Assembly: GCA_030248195.1 (NCBI GenBank)
Contig: JASAND010032068.1
Location: forward strand, 100,464-164,463
DNA: 64,000 nucleotides
Origin: Trissonchulus latispiculum
Lineage: Eukaryota; Nematoda; Enoplea; Enoplida; Ironidae
Direction of reading: 5' to 3'
This document shows, one piece after another, positions 48,276 to 59,900 of the stretch. Within the stretch, counting starts at the first letter, position 1, and every line of letters starts with the position of its first letter. The position numbers were made by a program, and so were the translations under genes. The notes beneath the pieces were generated by a model. That model was not told where the DNA came from and ran no database searches. It saw only the letters and a list, made by a program, of their open reading frames with translations.

Positions 48276-48729
48276 TCTACTATTATTCAGCTATACAAAA
48301 AACTTCTACGAAATACCTACGGTAAAGTAAAGTACGGTATAGTTGCCCGTTTCCTGTCTAAGGCTTGATACAATTTTTGACATATTACAGGTAGAAACAC
48401 GGTCTTAGTATTGTATACTACGGTAACAATACTAGCCGTATGTAGGATAGAGATGCATAGGAGGTAATCTTTTAGACAAGCTTCCAATGTAGCAAGTACG
48501 GTAGAATTGATGACTGTATTTGAAATCAGGCTGGTCGTTTGTCAGTTTGGTACCATCAAGAGTACATAATAGATAACATATAATGGATGTACTACTGGTA
48601 CAATCAATCTTGAATGGATCAGTGACTTTGGATCTCAACGTGGTTTCCGGTTGACATTAGAAGTTGGCTCAGTGATCTGTGCAGAGAGCAAGAGTACATA
48701 ATAGATAAGAGCAGACATGTGCAGGAGGG

Positions 48730-48860
48730 GAAATTTGGGGGGGGGGGTGAAGGGCGGCCGCAGGCCGCCGAAAAACCGGTTTTTTACCGGAAAAATCCGG
48801 ATTCTGGGGGGTGAGGGACCACTCTGGGGGGGGGTGAGCTCAGGTATGAGGGGGTCAGGT
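48730..48860. repeat. G-rich tract with strong hairpin
   Basis: Runs of up to 12 G, plus GGCGGCCGCAGGCCGCC and AAAACCGGTTTT-type palindromes. GGGGTCAGG phrases and GATAAGAGTGTGACAAGCG follow (48893-48909), matching the end of the 18.6-kb foldback family. Confidence 0.45.
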
Positions 48861-49251
48861 ATGTCAGCTTATCCCGAGCACACGTATGGATAAGAGTGTG
48901 ACAAGCGTTAGAGGCTTAAAGGGTGTACAGAAAATGCTTTCTCCACACATAGCAAGTGTGTATGTCGTAGCAAGATAGTAAATTGGCACGATAGCTATCT
49001 TGCCACTAAATTTAGCAAGATTATTATCTTGCCAAAATTTTTGGTAAGATAGTAAGTTTACTATAATTTAGCAAGATAGGCATCTTACGAATTTCAGTGT
49101 GAAATGTGTTTTCAATTTGGAAACAAAGAAAGTCATTAGTGTACCCTGTTTTATGCAGTTCAGTGGGTTTAGCAAGGGGGGACTTCCGCAAAAAAATAAA
49201 AACTAACCACTGTACTCTGTATCACTGTTGAATTAATATGTGTTAAAAGTC

Positions 49252-49414
49252 AGCAACCCAGAAAGATTGAAATCAGTGTAATAACCTACGCTTAACGTCC
49301 GGGGATGTGGCTCAGTGGCAGAGCGTTCTACTCAAGATCTAGAGCTCGGTGGTTCGATCCCCGCCCTGGACACTTTTCTTCTCTCTTTCAGATCCTGATT
49401 TCAACCTTTCACAT
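49252..49414 (+). mobile_element. tRNA-derived element with inverted ends, copy 1
   Basis: Left end GAAAGATTGAAATCAG and right end CTGATTTCAACCTTTC are inverted. Between them is a tRNA-like sequence (49297-49372): acceptor GTCCGGG/CCTGGAC, A box TGGCTCAGTGGCAGAGCG, B box GGTTCGATCCC. The 5' half resembles animal tRNA-Ala. It abuts a primer-binding-site-like TGGCGACCGTG at 49416. Confidence 0.65.
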
Positions 49415-49415
49415 T

Positions 49416-49830
49416 TGGCGACCGTGCCGTGTTCTTACCGCTCTGAGGAGATGAAGTCGTTTGTGATACCTGGGAATTGTGGAATTGCAGGTCCTTGAGA
49501 TAATTGGTTTGGTTTATAATATGGTGGTCCTCGTGTTGCTAAGGGTTAATATAATGGTTAATGGTTCTTGTGTGATTTGATATAAAGGCTCCCGGCTTTG
49601 ATCACAGTGCACAATGATACTATATGTCACAGCCGTACAGTCGTGCAAGTCAATCGTTTTTGTCAACATTAACTTGGTTTTTTGTATAAATTTGAAGAAG
49701 AAGGAAGTATAATATGGCCTCGGGTTAGGAGGCAGCCGGGGAGCCGCCCTTAAACCACATGGTACTTGGATTTGAGGACCCGACCTGCAATTCCTGGAAA
49801 TTCGAGGCCGAATTTCAAATAGCAGGGGAG
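49416..49830 (+). mobile_element. Retroelement leader-like fragment
   Basis: TGGCGACCGTGCCGTG at 49416 resembles a primer-binding site and is similar to the one at 50378. The following 400 bp have no ORF. The LTR expected on its left is replaced by the tRNA-derived element. Confidence 0.35.
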
Positions 49831-50006
49831 TATGTTAAATATCAGCAACCCATAAAGGTTGAAATCAGCGTAATAACCTACTCTCAACGTCCGAGGATGT
49901 GGCTTAGTGGTAAAGCGTTCACTCTTAAACCAAGTCTCGGCGGTTCGATCCTCGCCCTGGACACTTTTCTTCACATCTTTCAGATCCTGATTTCAACCTT
50001 TCACAT
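49831..50006 (+). mobile_element. tRNA-derived element with inverted ends, copy 2
   Basis: Same structure as copy 1: AAAGGTTGAAATCAG, the tRNA-like body (A box TGGCTTAGTGGTAAAGCG, B box GGTTCGATCCTC), then CTGATTTCAACCTTTCACAT. Mutations in the anticodon arm argue against a working tRNA. Confidence 0.65.
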
Positions 50007-50059
50007 TGATGTCAAAAACCAGTTAGAACCGGCTGGAATCTGACAACTGAGCAAGGAAG

Positions 50060-50393
50060 TGTTGTCTAATCTGCATAATGTTAAGACGTCTGTCCTAATT
50101 TGCATATTTCATCTTTCGACGTCTATTGTGAATTTCTAGTGCAGTCGTCGAAGTTTGTCTATACGTGCGTCAGTGGGTTCTAATATTTGTCCTTTAATAA
50201 ATTTATTGTTACGCCACAATGGAGTATTAGTTGGTTAGCCATTGGATGTCTTCAACGATTCAGCTGCCACGGTAACTTGCATCAGTTAGGTAGGATTATA
50301 TTTTGGGTTTACCTGCAGTCGCTCAGCCTCTAGATCCCTTCTTAGGTCCAGACAGCTAAGCGTTGGGATTTAACAAATGGCGACCGTTGACAG
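50060..50393 (+). mobile_element. LTR plus primer-binding site of an LTR retrotransposon
   Basis: A 316-bp unit starts TGTTGTCTAATCTG and ends ATTTAACA (TG...CA), with AATAAA near 50196. Two bases later comes TGGCGACCGTTGACAG, a sequence of the kind found at the start of many Ty3/gypsy and BEL leaders. No gag or pol follows, so only a fragment remains. LTR borders are by eye, with no second copy in the window. Confidence 0.5.
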
Positions 50394-51133
50394 TTCGACT
50401 CTGTCTGGTTAGCCATCACGTTTTTATCTTTCTTTTTGATGAAACTTACGGGATGGTATGTAAATTTGACTATGTATTTGAGTTGAGCGGTGAAGGGTTC
50501 ACTTTTTGGTGAACACAACACCACCCAAAATTTAGGCTAGGTAAATTTATAAATTTAGTTATTTATTTTAACAGCAAAACCTACCTGGCTAACTCCCAGG
50601 GCTGCTTTAAAAGCCATTTATTTAAATAATAATTATATTTTAGTATATTAATTATATTATATTTAATTATAAATTAATTTGTGATTTTTTTCAGGTTCCT
50701 TTTTTCTTTTCTGCTTTGAATTTTCAACAAAATTTTTTCTTTTTCTGCATGAGTTGTTTGAATAAAATTTACTTTAATTTCTAAATTTTTCTACCGTTTG
50801 CGTTTCTACCGTTTCTCAAGCTTGCGAAATATTTGGGCAAATATCAGTCTAAACAATTTTGATGACCCATCGCGCAAATTTATTAAGACGCTAGGACTCC
50901 GCGCTCAATTATTCTCTGTAGCAACTTGAGCGAAGCATTGTTGATGTTTGAAAGTAATGGCGGACATCAAATCGTATTGGGCGCTGTTTAAAAGTCTGAG
51001 TCCCTGGTCACCAGTTTTGAAGCAATTGTCCAAGCGAATTCTATTCCAGATGGTAACAAGCGAGCCTTTCTTTTTTCAAAATTTGGGGAAACTGTCCTTC
51101 ACAGATTTTCTTCTCTGGGACTTCCAAATACCT

Positions 51134-51278
51134 ATGAAGAAAAGTGTCCAGGGCGGGGATCGAACCACCGAGCTCTGGGTCTTGAGTAGAACGCTTCACC
51201 ACTGAGCCACATCCCCGGACGTTGAGCGCAGGTTATTACACTGATTTCAACCTTTCTGGATTGCTGATATTTAACATG
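51134..51278 (-). mobile_element. tRNA-derived element, copy 3, missing one end
   Basis: On the minus strand: ATGTTAAATATCAGCAA, AGAAAGGTTGAAATCAG, then the tRNA-like body with GGTTCGATCCCCGCCCTGG and ACACTTTTCTTC. The CTGATTTCAACCTTTC end is absent. Confidence 0.62.
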
Positions 51279-51734
51279 TCTTACTAAAATTTTAGCAAGA
51301 TAAGTTGTCCATTTTACTATCTTTAGATTTTTACTATCTAACGAATTAGGTTTTCCAGCTGCACCGATTGTAGACAAATTGTCACAACCACACTTCTGAT
51401 GAATAAATTCGAATATTACTTCAGAGTCGATACTGGAATTTACAATTTTTGCATTAGAAAAAGGAGTGATGGTAACGTCGGCAGCGAACAAGTAAAAGCA
51501 AAAGTGAAACGGAAATTGGTTATCACTAAATTTTTTGCAACTTTTATATATAATAGCCTCCAAAGTTTCCACGCAGGTTTGTTTTGATGGAAAAGATTAT
51601 GTACCAGAAGTGACAATTCTACCTAACGCCTACCTTGCTCATCTTCTAACAAATAAATCTCAACCTATAGAAATGCGTAGAAAGGGATATTAATTTGAAT
51701 TAATATTTTTGTAAGCAGTTTCCTGTACCTGCGC

Positions 51735-51842
51735 AGTTGAGCTTCCTGTACAAAACTTTCCACTTGCAGATTTGTGGCAATAGCAGAAACTATTAACGTA
51801 ATCAAACCTAAAATCCGTATGCGGGGGGCAATCTTCTGTTGG
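51735..51842 (-). other. Possible Cys-rich exon (weak)
   Basis: Flanked by TTCCAACAG and CAG/GTACAG. One frame reads DCPPHTDFRFDYVNSFCYCH, the other a hydrophobic stretch. No partner exon was established. The adjoining 51865-51975 region is repeat DNA, which lowers the likelihood. Confidence 0.2.
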
Positions 51843-51864
51843 AAAGAACAAGACTGTCTGCCCT

Positions 51865-51975
51865 GGGCGAGACTGCAATAATCATTCGCCGGCTTGCCTT
51901 GGGGACTATGTTTTCTATCCGCAGTGTTCTTCTCTCCGCCTCTTGTCCGCTTAGCGGTCTGCGGAGAGAAACACC
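51865..51975 (+). repeat. Dispersed repeat, copy 1
   Basis: GACTATGTTTTCTATCCG and CTCTCCGCCTCTTGTCC match 56855-56960 (plus) and 54320-54375 (minus). A local hairpin CTCTCCGC/GCGGAGAG is present. Confidence 0.45.
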
Positions 51976-53089
51976 TAACAGGCCTCACGAGGAGCCTAAA
52001 TGGTGTCGAGCCCTCATCCAAAAAAACCTAAAATCCAAGATTTTAATTAAATCAATAATATTATTATTAATAACGGTATCAATAATCCTAACGTTTAGGA
52101 TTAGACATTGCTGAAGTTTTGAAATGTAAAGACATAACTGGTACATATTAAACTATAAATACTGGCTAAGCTTTAGTAAAATTTAGAAAATATTATTCGC
52201 AAATTCCGTTTATTCGTCGAATAAAATAAAAAAAATTTAGTCAAGGACAATGGATTTCCGAAAACTTCGAGGGGATATCGGCTAAATTTCGGTTCAGCGA
52301 TTATTTTATATCTAATTTTCGCAAAAGATACGGGCGCGAGTGCGTAACTGAAAAGAAATTTGTACGCCATGTAACCTTTGAGTTAATATTTCACCGCTTT
52401 CGGAGAGCAAAATCTTAATAAGTTCATAACTCAAGAAATTTGTCTCCGTGGGCCTAATCAGGGCAATAATGTCCAGGAAAAATATTATATCGCGTGATTC
52501 CTGCCCTGAAAAATTGGGCGGCGGAGCAAGATCTCGCAAGATCTCGCATTTGTGTTAATTGATCTCCTCAATTAACACCAACTTCGAAGACCCTATGGGA
52601 GCAATAAAGTCGAACAAACCGAAAAAATCCGATTATTTAATCTAATCACTTGAGAGAATTAGAGATTTTTGGCCTGAGCAGGGAATAAGACACTGTGAAA
52701 GCAAAATGTCCTCGAAAATAAGGTAATAAAGAAGCATAACATCTGATGGCTGTTAATTTGTTATTGTTTTCGAAAAAAAACGGGAAAACAACTTCGTCGA
52801 AATTGTTCTCATGAAATTTATTGGTTTCCGTTCCGTGCTTTACTGTCGCTTTTTGTGTTTTTCAACTGAATCAAATTGTAGGAAAAATTAAAGACAAAGT
52901 ACCGCCTTCACGTATGCTTTTTATTTCAGTAGAAAACATCGACCACAAATGTGTTCAAATACTTCAGTGCCATTTTTGATATCAATCATAAAAACATAAT
53001 TTTTTGACATAAAATTAATTCATTTATGCGTTCTTAGATACTTTTGAGAATTCGGTTTTTTGAGAATTTAGAAAATTCGCAAGACCTAA

Positions 53090-53622
53090 CCTAACCGACT
53101 GAGTTCAAATTTGGCACGGGTGTATTTGAACACATTTTCGATGAATTTGTGACAAAATTTTAAGATTTAAAAAATTTAAATTTTAAGTTTTTTAAGGAGG
53201 GACAAAAGAAAAAAACTTTTTCAACCGTTTCAACATAAAAGTTGTATAATGGGTTGTTGGGGACGTTGAATTAATCCGAAAACCATCTAACTTTCTATCT
53301 AACTTATTGTTTAACTAGTTTTAAGCGTGCAAGTTAAGCTTACAGCTTTAGCTTGTACTAAGCCAACGAAAAGCTGGATCAAACCATGGCTTCCGGATTC
53401 GTGTTCTACGACCCTAAAAACTCCTATATACAACTTTTCAGCAAAATTGGAGACACAAATTTTTTGATTCGCCTCAGTTTCGTCCTAAAAACTTTTTTTA
53501 GGATTCTAGGTTTTTTCTAAAAAAAAAATTTAGGTTTTTAAAATTTTAAAATTTTGACACGAATCGATAAGAAATATGTTCAAATACACCCATGCGAAAT
53601 TAGATCTCAATTGGTTCCGTTT
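53090..53622. mobile_element. Palindromic element, older copy of the 63-kb family
   Basis: Inverted arms share GGGTGTATTTGAACA and GACAAAATTTTAA-type stretches. The right half has GATTCGTGTTCTACGACCC, CTCCTATATACAACTTTTC and AGCAAAATTGGAGACA, matching 63415-63475. Arms are diverged. Confidence 0.58.
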
Positions 53623-54144
53623 CACGGAAAATTGTCCTATATAATTTCCTGGACTGCGCTCAAGTTTTACTGTAAGCTTTACCCAACAACAAATAAGCTT
53701 ACAGACATCAGGAAAAGATAAATACGCATATTGACAAAACTAAAAACAGAAGTACTAAGTAATAGGTAAAAATTAAACAATAAATAAGCTGGAAAAGAAC
53801 AGAACTCTATACAAATTTACCTCTTATATACCTACAAAATTTATAGCAGACTATAAATTCTATTACAATGGTTAGAAACCGAGCTTTATGACAGCTCCTA
53901 TAATTTAGGTAGAGTGCCAGAAGGTCTAATGGTAAACATTTGGCATAGGAGTTTGAACTGGTTTATAGTAAACCCTAGTTAGAGCTATGGTAACTGTCCC
54001 ATCTACGTAGGTAGGATCAGAATCAAGACCTCCAGTTCCCACCAACTTGTATCTGTGGAAATCTTCCTGTGACTCTGCTAGACCGACTAAACCGTTTATG
54101 ATTAGGGTAATTAAGAAAATTAATACAGACTACGTCTTGTTCCT

Positions 54145-54205
54145 CTCCTTCTTCTTTGCATTGCGTAACGGTTCTCCGACCAGAATACGTGAAGGTTCTC
54201 TCGTT
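54145..54205. repeat. Relic arm of the 44.4-kb foldback family
   Basis: CTTCTTTGCATTGCGTAACG, then GTTCTCCGACCAGAATACG and GAAGGTTC follow the arm of 44450-45200 with several substitutions. Confidence 0.5.
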
Positions 54206-54319
54206 CAAGAAAGGGAACGTATCACATATTCATGGGGATTCACGGTGCTATAGAGCCTAGAGAGAGAGGGCCAATTTTGCATTTGGTCTAAATCAAATCT
54301 CGAAATAGCTGAGTCTATA

Positions 54320-54400
54320 ATCAGAAATTAGCGAAGAGACGAAGATCACGGACAGAAAACATGACCCCTTTGACATTTGGTGGCCGGTGGGTAAACGGAA
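54320..54400 (-). repeat. Dispersed repeat, copy 2
   Basis: On the minus strand: GGGTCATGTTTTCTGTCCG, then TGATCTTCGTCTCTTCGC, as at 56884 and 51905. Confidence 0.4.
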
Positions 54401-54884
54401 GCCTGCACTAAATCAGAAGAAAGATGCTATTGCAACTTCTAAGAACCACTAGGCTACTGTAATTAAGGGTACTGATTACAGGAGAATTAATTGCCTTGCC
54501 TTTGGGTACAGGGCAGTACCTGGGTAAATCATTACGTAGACACGCTATCTCTGGGATTACTTATTTGACAGGTGCTAAAGAGCTCTATTGTGTTAAAGTC
54601 AGTTTTTCAATTGGGTCTAAATGGCCTTCAGGTCAGGATCTTACGTAGATTCCCTAGCCCGCCATGAAGCCAACTGTTGAAGCAACTAACGCTTTGAAAT
54701 TGTGAAACTGGAATGAAATTTGAAAACTGAAATTGAAATCACAAAGGATGGGAGTTTGGCTGCTTGTCAGAGCACTGTGTCTTCTGCGGAAATACAAGAA
54801 AACAACAATTTTGTTATCAAAGATCAAGTATGCCTTGTACAGAGAGCACCAATGATATAGAAGTTATATGTGCTCTTCTCTCCT

Positions 54885-54955
54885 GGCTCCGTGGTGTAGT
54901 GGTTGCACGCCTGACTGCAGTCCGGGAGGTCCGTGGTTCGATTCACGGAGGAGCC
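54885..54955 (+). tRNA. tRNA-Cys-like sequence (anticodon GCA), possibly a SINE head or pseudogene
   Basis: GGCTCC pairs with GGAGCC; A-box-like GTGTAGTGGTTGCACGC; anticodon region CTGACTGCAGTCCGG with GCA; B box GGTTCGATTC. The acceptor has a mismatch, the anticodon stem is imperfect and the T loop is one base long, so function is doubtful. Confidence 0.35.
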
Positions 54956-55959
54956 AAATCTTTACACTAGTTTTCATCAACCCCTGTCTGGGCACAGTGT
55001 CTGTGCCTGTACCTTAAAGCAGGAGGGCGCGATTTCGAATCCAGGCGGGTACTGTTTTGCGAAGGCAATGAGCAACTGTCTTTCATTTAAATTCCCAAAT
55101 AGCCATTCCTGATCCACAGTCCATCCTGGGTCCACAGTGCTCCTCTTGATACTTTTGCGCACATATACATTACGTATACGTATATTTGCGTGTCTTTTGC
55201 ACTTGAACTGATTGCACTGTGGGGCGGTTGTTCATTCCATTCCCTTGATTCCCTTGATTCCCTTGATCCTAAGCCTAAGCCTAGAGATATAGCGAAAGTC
55301 GCGGACAAAAATCCCCACTATCACAATAGGGACTAAAATTAAAAATTGTAAAAAAATAAAAAAACTCGGGATCCGCTTAGGCAACTACCGGGCCTGGAAG
55401 TGCTAACTATTAAATAAATTAAATTTTTGTGTCCCCAAAAAAGATCCACAGAACAGTGTCGTTAGAAGGGGTCGTATAAATGTTAAAAGGATAAACATTA
55501 ACATAAACTTAACCAAAAGCCTACAGGGGCAAGAATCACAGAATTTTTAATTAACCACCATTCAACGAGGAATAGGATATACCCAATCCGTTATCCCAAC
55601 GACCCTTTTAAGGGCAACCATTTCAAGGGGCAGAAGTAAAGGCGTCTTCAAGAATCAGCTGAACAAGAATTCTAGAGTTTAGAGCAAAAAGCCCTTGAAC
55701 ATCGTCAAAGACACATGTTGCAAAGATGCCTTTGCCTTTAGGCAAAGTCAGAAGTAGAGCTTAAATTCCACAAATACAGAACCTCCTCTTCAAACAGAAT
55801 CTGAAATTTGGAAAAAAACGGAAAGAAACGTGTGCTTCACCCTATACTTCAAATCCTACGAATGCTTTGAAAGCCCTACACACCTATATCTATGAACTCT
55901 GATTTTTAATGACGTAATGACTAAGGCCTAAGCACATGTGGGTGTTAAGAAATTTGCCG

Positions 55960-56040
55960 GGCCTGGCCGGGGCCAGACCCGGTCCGGCCCAATTCAAGAC
56001 CTACCCGCTTCAGGGCCCGGGCACAACTCTATCATTTAAG
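55960..56040. repeat. CCGG-rich repeat, copy 1
   Basis: GACCCGGTCCGGCCCAATTC and GGGCCCGGGCACAACTCT. A related, longer copy is at 56645-56775; both are GC-rich islands in AT-rich DNA. Confidence 0.5.
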
Positions 56041-56644
56041 ATATGGAATTTTCTTAAGAATAGGTATTGCTAATTAAGCATTATTAATATTAAGGAACAT
56101 TAAAAAGTCAAAATCAAACAGCCAAATTAAATTTCTTTCGCCTACGCACTTCAGGAGAAACTTTCCCACTCCCTCAAGGCATCAAAATTCTCTGTTTTCC
56201 GAATTTCCCTGAACCGGAAAATTCTAGGGAGGCAGTTTCAATTCACGGAAATTAAAAAGTTTGACGTTTTTAATGAAGTTAGAACGGAAATTGAAGGGAA
56301 ACGAAAAAGTTTCAATTCGTAAATCCCACTCAAACATGAAAATGAATGATAATGTTGAACAAGAGAGAGAACATTTCCTGCAGCTTGAGCAATAGTGTTT
56401 TTGCCTTTATGTTAATCAGTCCTAAACAGTTTGTCGTCGTAGTGAACCGAAATAAAATATGGAAAATAAACATTTAAACTAAATTCTAACTCTCGATTTC
56501 GATTTGAACTTTCGATTTTCGGACTCTAATATTCATCTGTTGTTCAATTTCAAAGGAGCACTGCAAGTTAAGCAGTGAAAAGCTTAGACTCGATCTTCTA
56601 GTGAAGATAATTTGAAAAAATTTGAAGTATGTACAGCAAAAACT

Positions 56645-56775
56645 TGACCGGTCCTGATCGGACAATGCAGACCCGGTAGGGCCGGACCTTCCTAGCTGAT
56701 CGGGCCTGGGCCCAAAACGGGCCTGCCGATCTAACAACCGGTCCGGCCCACTTCAAGGCCCGGGCACAACTCCAC
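56645..56775. repeat. CCGG-rich repeat, copy 2
   Basis: CCGGTCCGGCCCACTTCAAG and GGCCCGGGCACAACTCC repeat the phrase at 55978-56030. The two copies are 0.6 kb apart in direct orientation. Confidence 0.5.
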
Positions 56776-56854
56776 CCACAACGGCCTTTCTGAGTGGGAT
56801 GATCTGCGGGGACCTCGGCTTGCACTGAGGGTGATTGCGGCCGCTTCTGCGTGG

Positions 56855-56960
56855 AGTTGGGCAATAACCGTACGTCAGAACTGCTTGGGGGTCATGTTTT
56901 GTGTCCGTGACCTTCGTCTCTCTGCCTCTTGTTCACCAGCTGAAGAACTGCATTTCACAC
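56855..56960 (+). repeat. Dispersed repeat, copy 3
   Basis: GGGGGTCATGTTTTGTGTCC and GTCTCTCTGCCTCTTG align with 51865-51975 and 54320-54400. Confidence 0.42.
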
Positions 56961-56999
56961 GAGCACCTGCTGACATGTGCTGAGCGCCAAGTAAAGTGA

Positions 57000-59900
57000 A
57001 AACGGTTTATACCTAAACCACTACTATTAATAATTAATAATCAGTATGATGTTACTCTCTCATTAACAATTTCATGTTGTCTGAAGTGCACCTGTTAAAG
57101 CTCCATTCAGTGTTGCAAATTTGAGTTTCTTATTGGAAATTTATGAAAAAAGCTGTTAGAACAGTGTGCATAGGATATACTCTATTACTCGTACAACTTG
57201 AAGGTCTGCCTTAATTCAACCTTGGCAACAAATGTTTGTAAGATCTTTAAAAGATTTACCTACAGAAGTGGAGCAGACGTCTAATTTAGACTGGTGAAAA
57301 TTAAATCCCTGGCAGCAGGGATCACGAAAACAAAAAATTAGGCACAGAAAACGGTTAGTCTTATAAAGTGATACTCTTTGAACTGAAGATTAAAAGCTAT
57401 GTGTACGAGAAAAAACAAAACATCTGCGCAAAGGAGGGACACCTTTTTAGTTGCTTAGCGCCTTATAAGGAGGTAGAACTTAACCTTAACTTGTTTGATC
57501 CAACGTTGGAAGGCATTGAGTTAAACTTAATTCATTGAAGGGACAAGAATCGCCCAGAACAACACCAAACTAAGAGTCGTAGAGTCGTAAAAACAGAAAA
57601 CTTGAAAATTTCCATTTTCAATTTCGATTTCCACCCAAATATTTTGTCCCATACCCCTAGAAAAATTAGGAGTGACACCCCACAGTCATGTTTTGCACTC
57701 AGCCAACTTCACCTACACAAGTGGTTAGCCTTTAGTGATAACAGCTTATCACTGGCCAATTAAAACATGTCAAGGTCTCTAGAGCCAATCCAGACCCAGT
57801 ATTAAAATCCCCATATCCCTTAATTATCCCTCGCAAATCCATGCTAAGCCGAGACGAGAGCTTATGAAAGCGTATCCTGATAAAAAGAACTGATAAGTGC
57901 CCATACCTATGTCTCCCCCCAAGCATTTTTTGAAAGCATAATGTCAGTGTCATTATACTCACCGGGTGTACTTTGAATCTGTGGCAAGTTAGGTATCTGC
58001 TAAGATAAGCAAGATTAGCCTAGATCATTGCTGACATTGGATTAAATTAAATTATTTTGACATCAATGAGTACAGCTGGGTGTATAACAAAGGGCGAATA
58101 ACAGGCTAAAACTATCATAAACGTTAAGTTTTATTCATAGTAGCTTTCTGTTATCAGCTGCAGAGCCATGCACTGTACACCAAGTGGCTTTTCCTTCGAT
58201 GAACGATTATTGTACTTATGACAGAACGTCAAACAAATTCGCCCGCTATGCTTGCATGCTGAAACTCACAACAGACAATTTGATTATTACAAAGCACAAC
58301 GCTTATACAACGAAAAGAATGTAGCACGACTTTGTGCCTGGAAAGTAAGCATAGGAAATAGTTTGATAAGCCTGGCTACAGAAATTCTATTTGCCACTGC
58401 AGACTCTGTGACCCGAAAAATTTGGTCGTCGGGTGGGATTCGAACCCACGACTTCTGGATTAACGCATCGACGCTCTGCCAACTGAGCTACCGAGGCCAC
58501 AGGCCACATCAAGCTACGTGAAACGTGAAAGCAGTTCGCAGCCAACACTGGGACTCACCCATCCCTACACCTTTGAACCTTGAACCAAACTCCTTCAGCA
58601 AACTTAATATCAATCAACTTCCGATGCCCGCTAATCTGACAGGAAGACCCAATAGGGACAGATTAAATGAATGTGTTAAACATAAAACATTTAACCGGTG
58701 ACTTTAAAATTTTTAACATTTAAAATTTAGTTTAGTGAGTGACTTAGCCCTGCACAATCAAAAGTCAAAAACCCTAAAAATCGCCTCTAGTTTCATACTT
58801 ATCCCACTCTTACAGGCCAGAAAAGTCACCTATATCCAGCTGAGAGGGGGGATTTAGCGCAAAGATCAACAGTATCAAATGTGTGAGAAAGATCAAGCTC
58901 TAATTGGCTCGTGCTGGCTTTTCTTCCAGTTGGCTGACTTGGGAAGTTGTGCAGACTGGCTCAAGAATGAGGCTAAGTGAGACTCTAGAGTCAGCAAGGA
59001 GGGGGCGGAAAGGTCGCCTAATTAGGATTAACCTGAACTCAAAGGTTGAAACGAACTCTAATAAGATATAATCTGTTTTATTGAAAGATTAAATTAAAAT
59101 TAATCCGCATTAAAGAAATGAAATTGTTTAATTAAATTTGCATACTAATTTGCGAATTAGAATATACATAGCTATGTTCAAAAAGTATGTATACAAAACT
59201 TTGCATCTTGATATTCCTACATAGTAAATTCCAATATGCCATATCCTGTTGTCTAATTACTTCCTATGAAATTTGATAACTTTATCTCCTATAAGATTTT
59301 GCTTGTAACAAATAAAAATGCTAAACAATTTAAATTACATAGGCAATACACTTCGAATATGTTGTGATAAATCATGAGGAGGTCTTTGAATTTTTTAAAT
59401 ATTTTTTTAAATTGACAATTGATTTGTTTAGCAGCAGCATTGACACAAAATCTACAAAGGAGTGTTCGGGGGAGGGGTTCACTTCACATTTCAACTAAGA
59501 TCAAATAATTATATGTTAGGGGGTTGGAATTTGTAATTGCTTATCAAAAATAACCAATTGCACCGAAACAAACTTGTTCTAAATTATTTTAAGATCAACT
59601 TAATCATTTTTTGAGCACACTAATTGACATTCACGCAGCCGTTGGATTTATTGATCCTTACACCATAAAGGCGTAAAGATAATGACATTTCTTTTCAGGA
59701 TTTGACAATCCGAAAAACCTAAAGATCTCTAAAACTTATGTATTAAATTTCCCTATCTTGGGAAATGAACTTTTCCGGACCATTTACCAGGGGGGCAATT
59801 TCCCCGATTTCCGAATGAAAACAGCAAACCATGAAAAAATCTTATCCGATGAACTTAAAATTGGTAGAGTAAAGAAAGAAAGACTGGAACTCAGCATTTT

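Noticed and set aside
51132..51572. 146-codon minus frame
   Set aside because: Half of it is the tRNA-derived element; the rest lacks convincing splice sites.
52312..52539. 75-codon minus frame (MRDLAPPP...)
   Set aside because: No domain, no splice context, AT-driven composition.
58432..58500. Functional tRNA gene
   Set aside because: A and B boxes are good but the acceptor and anticodon stems do not pair.
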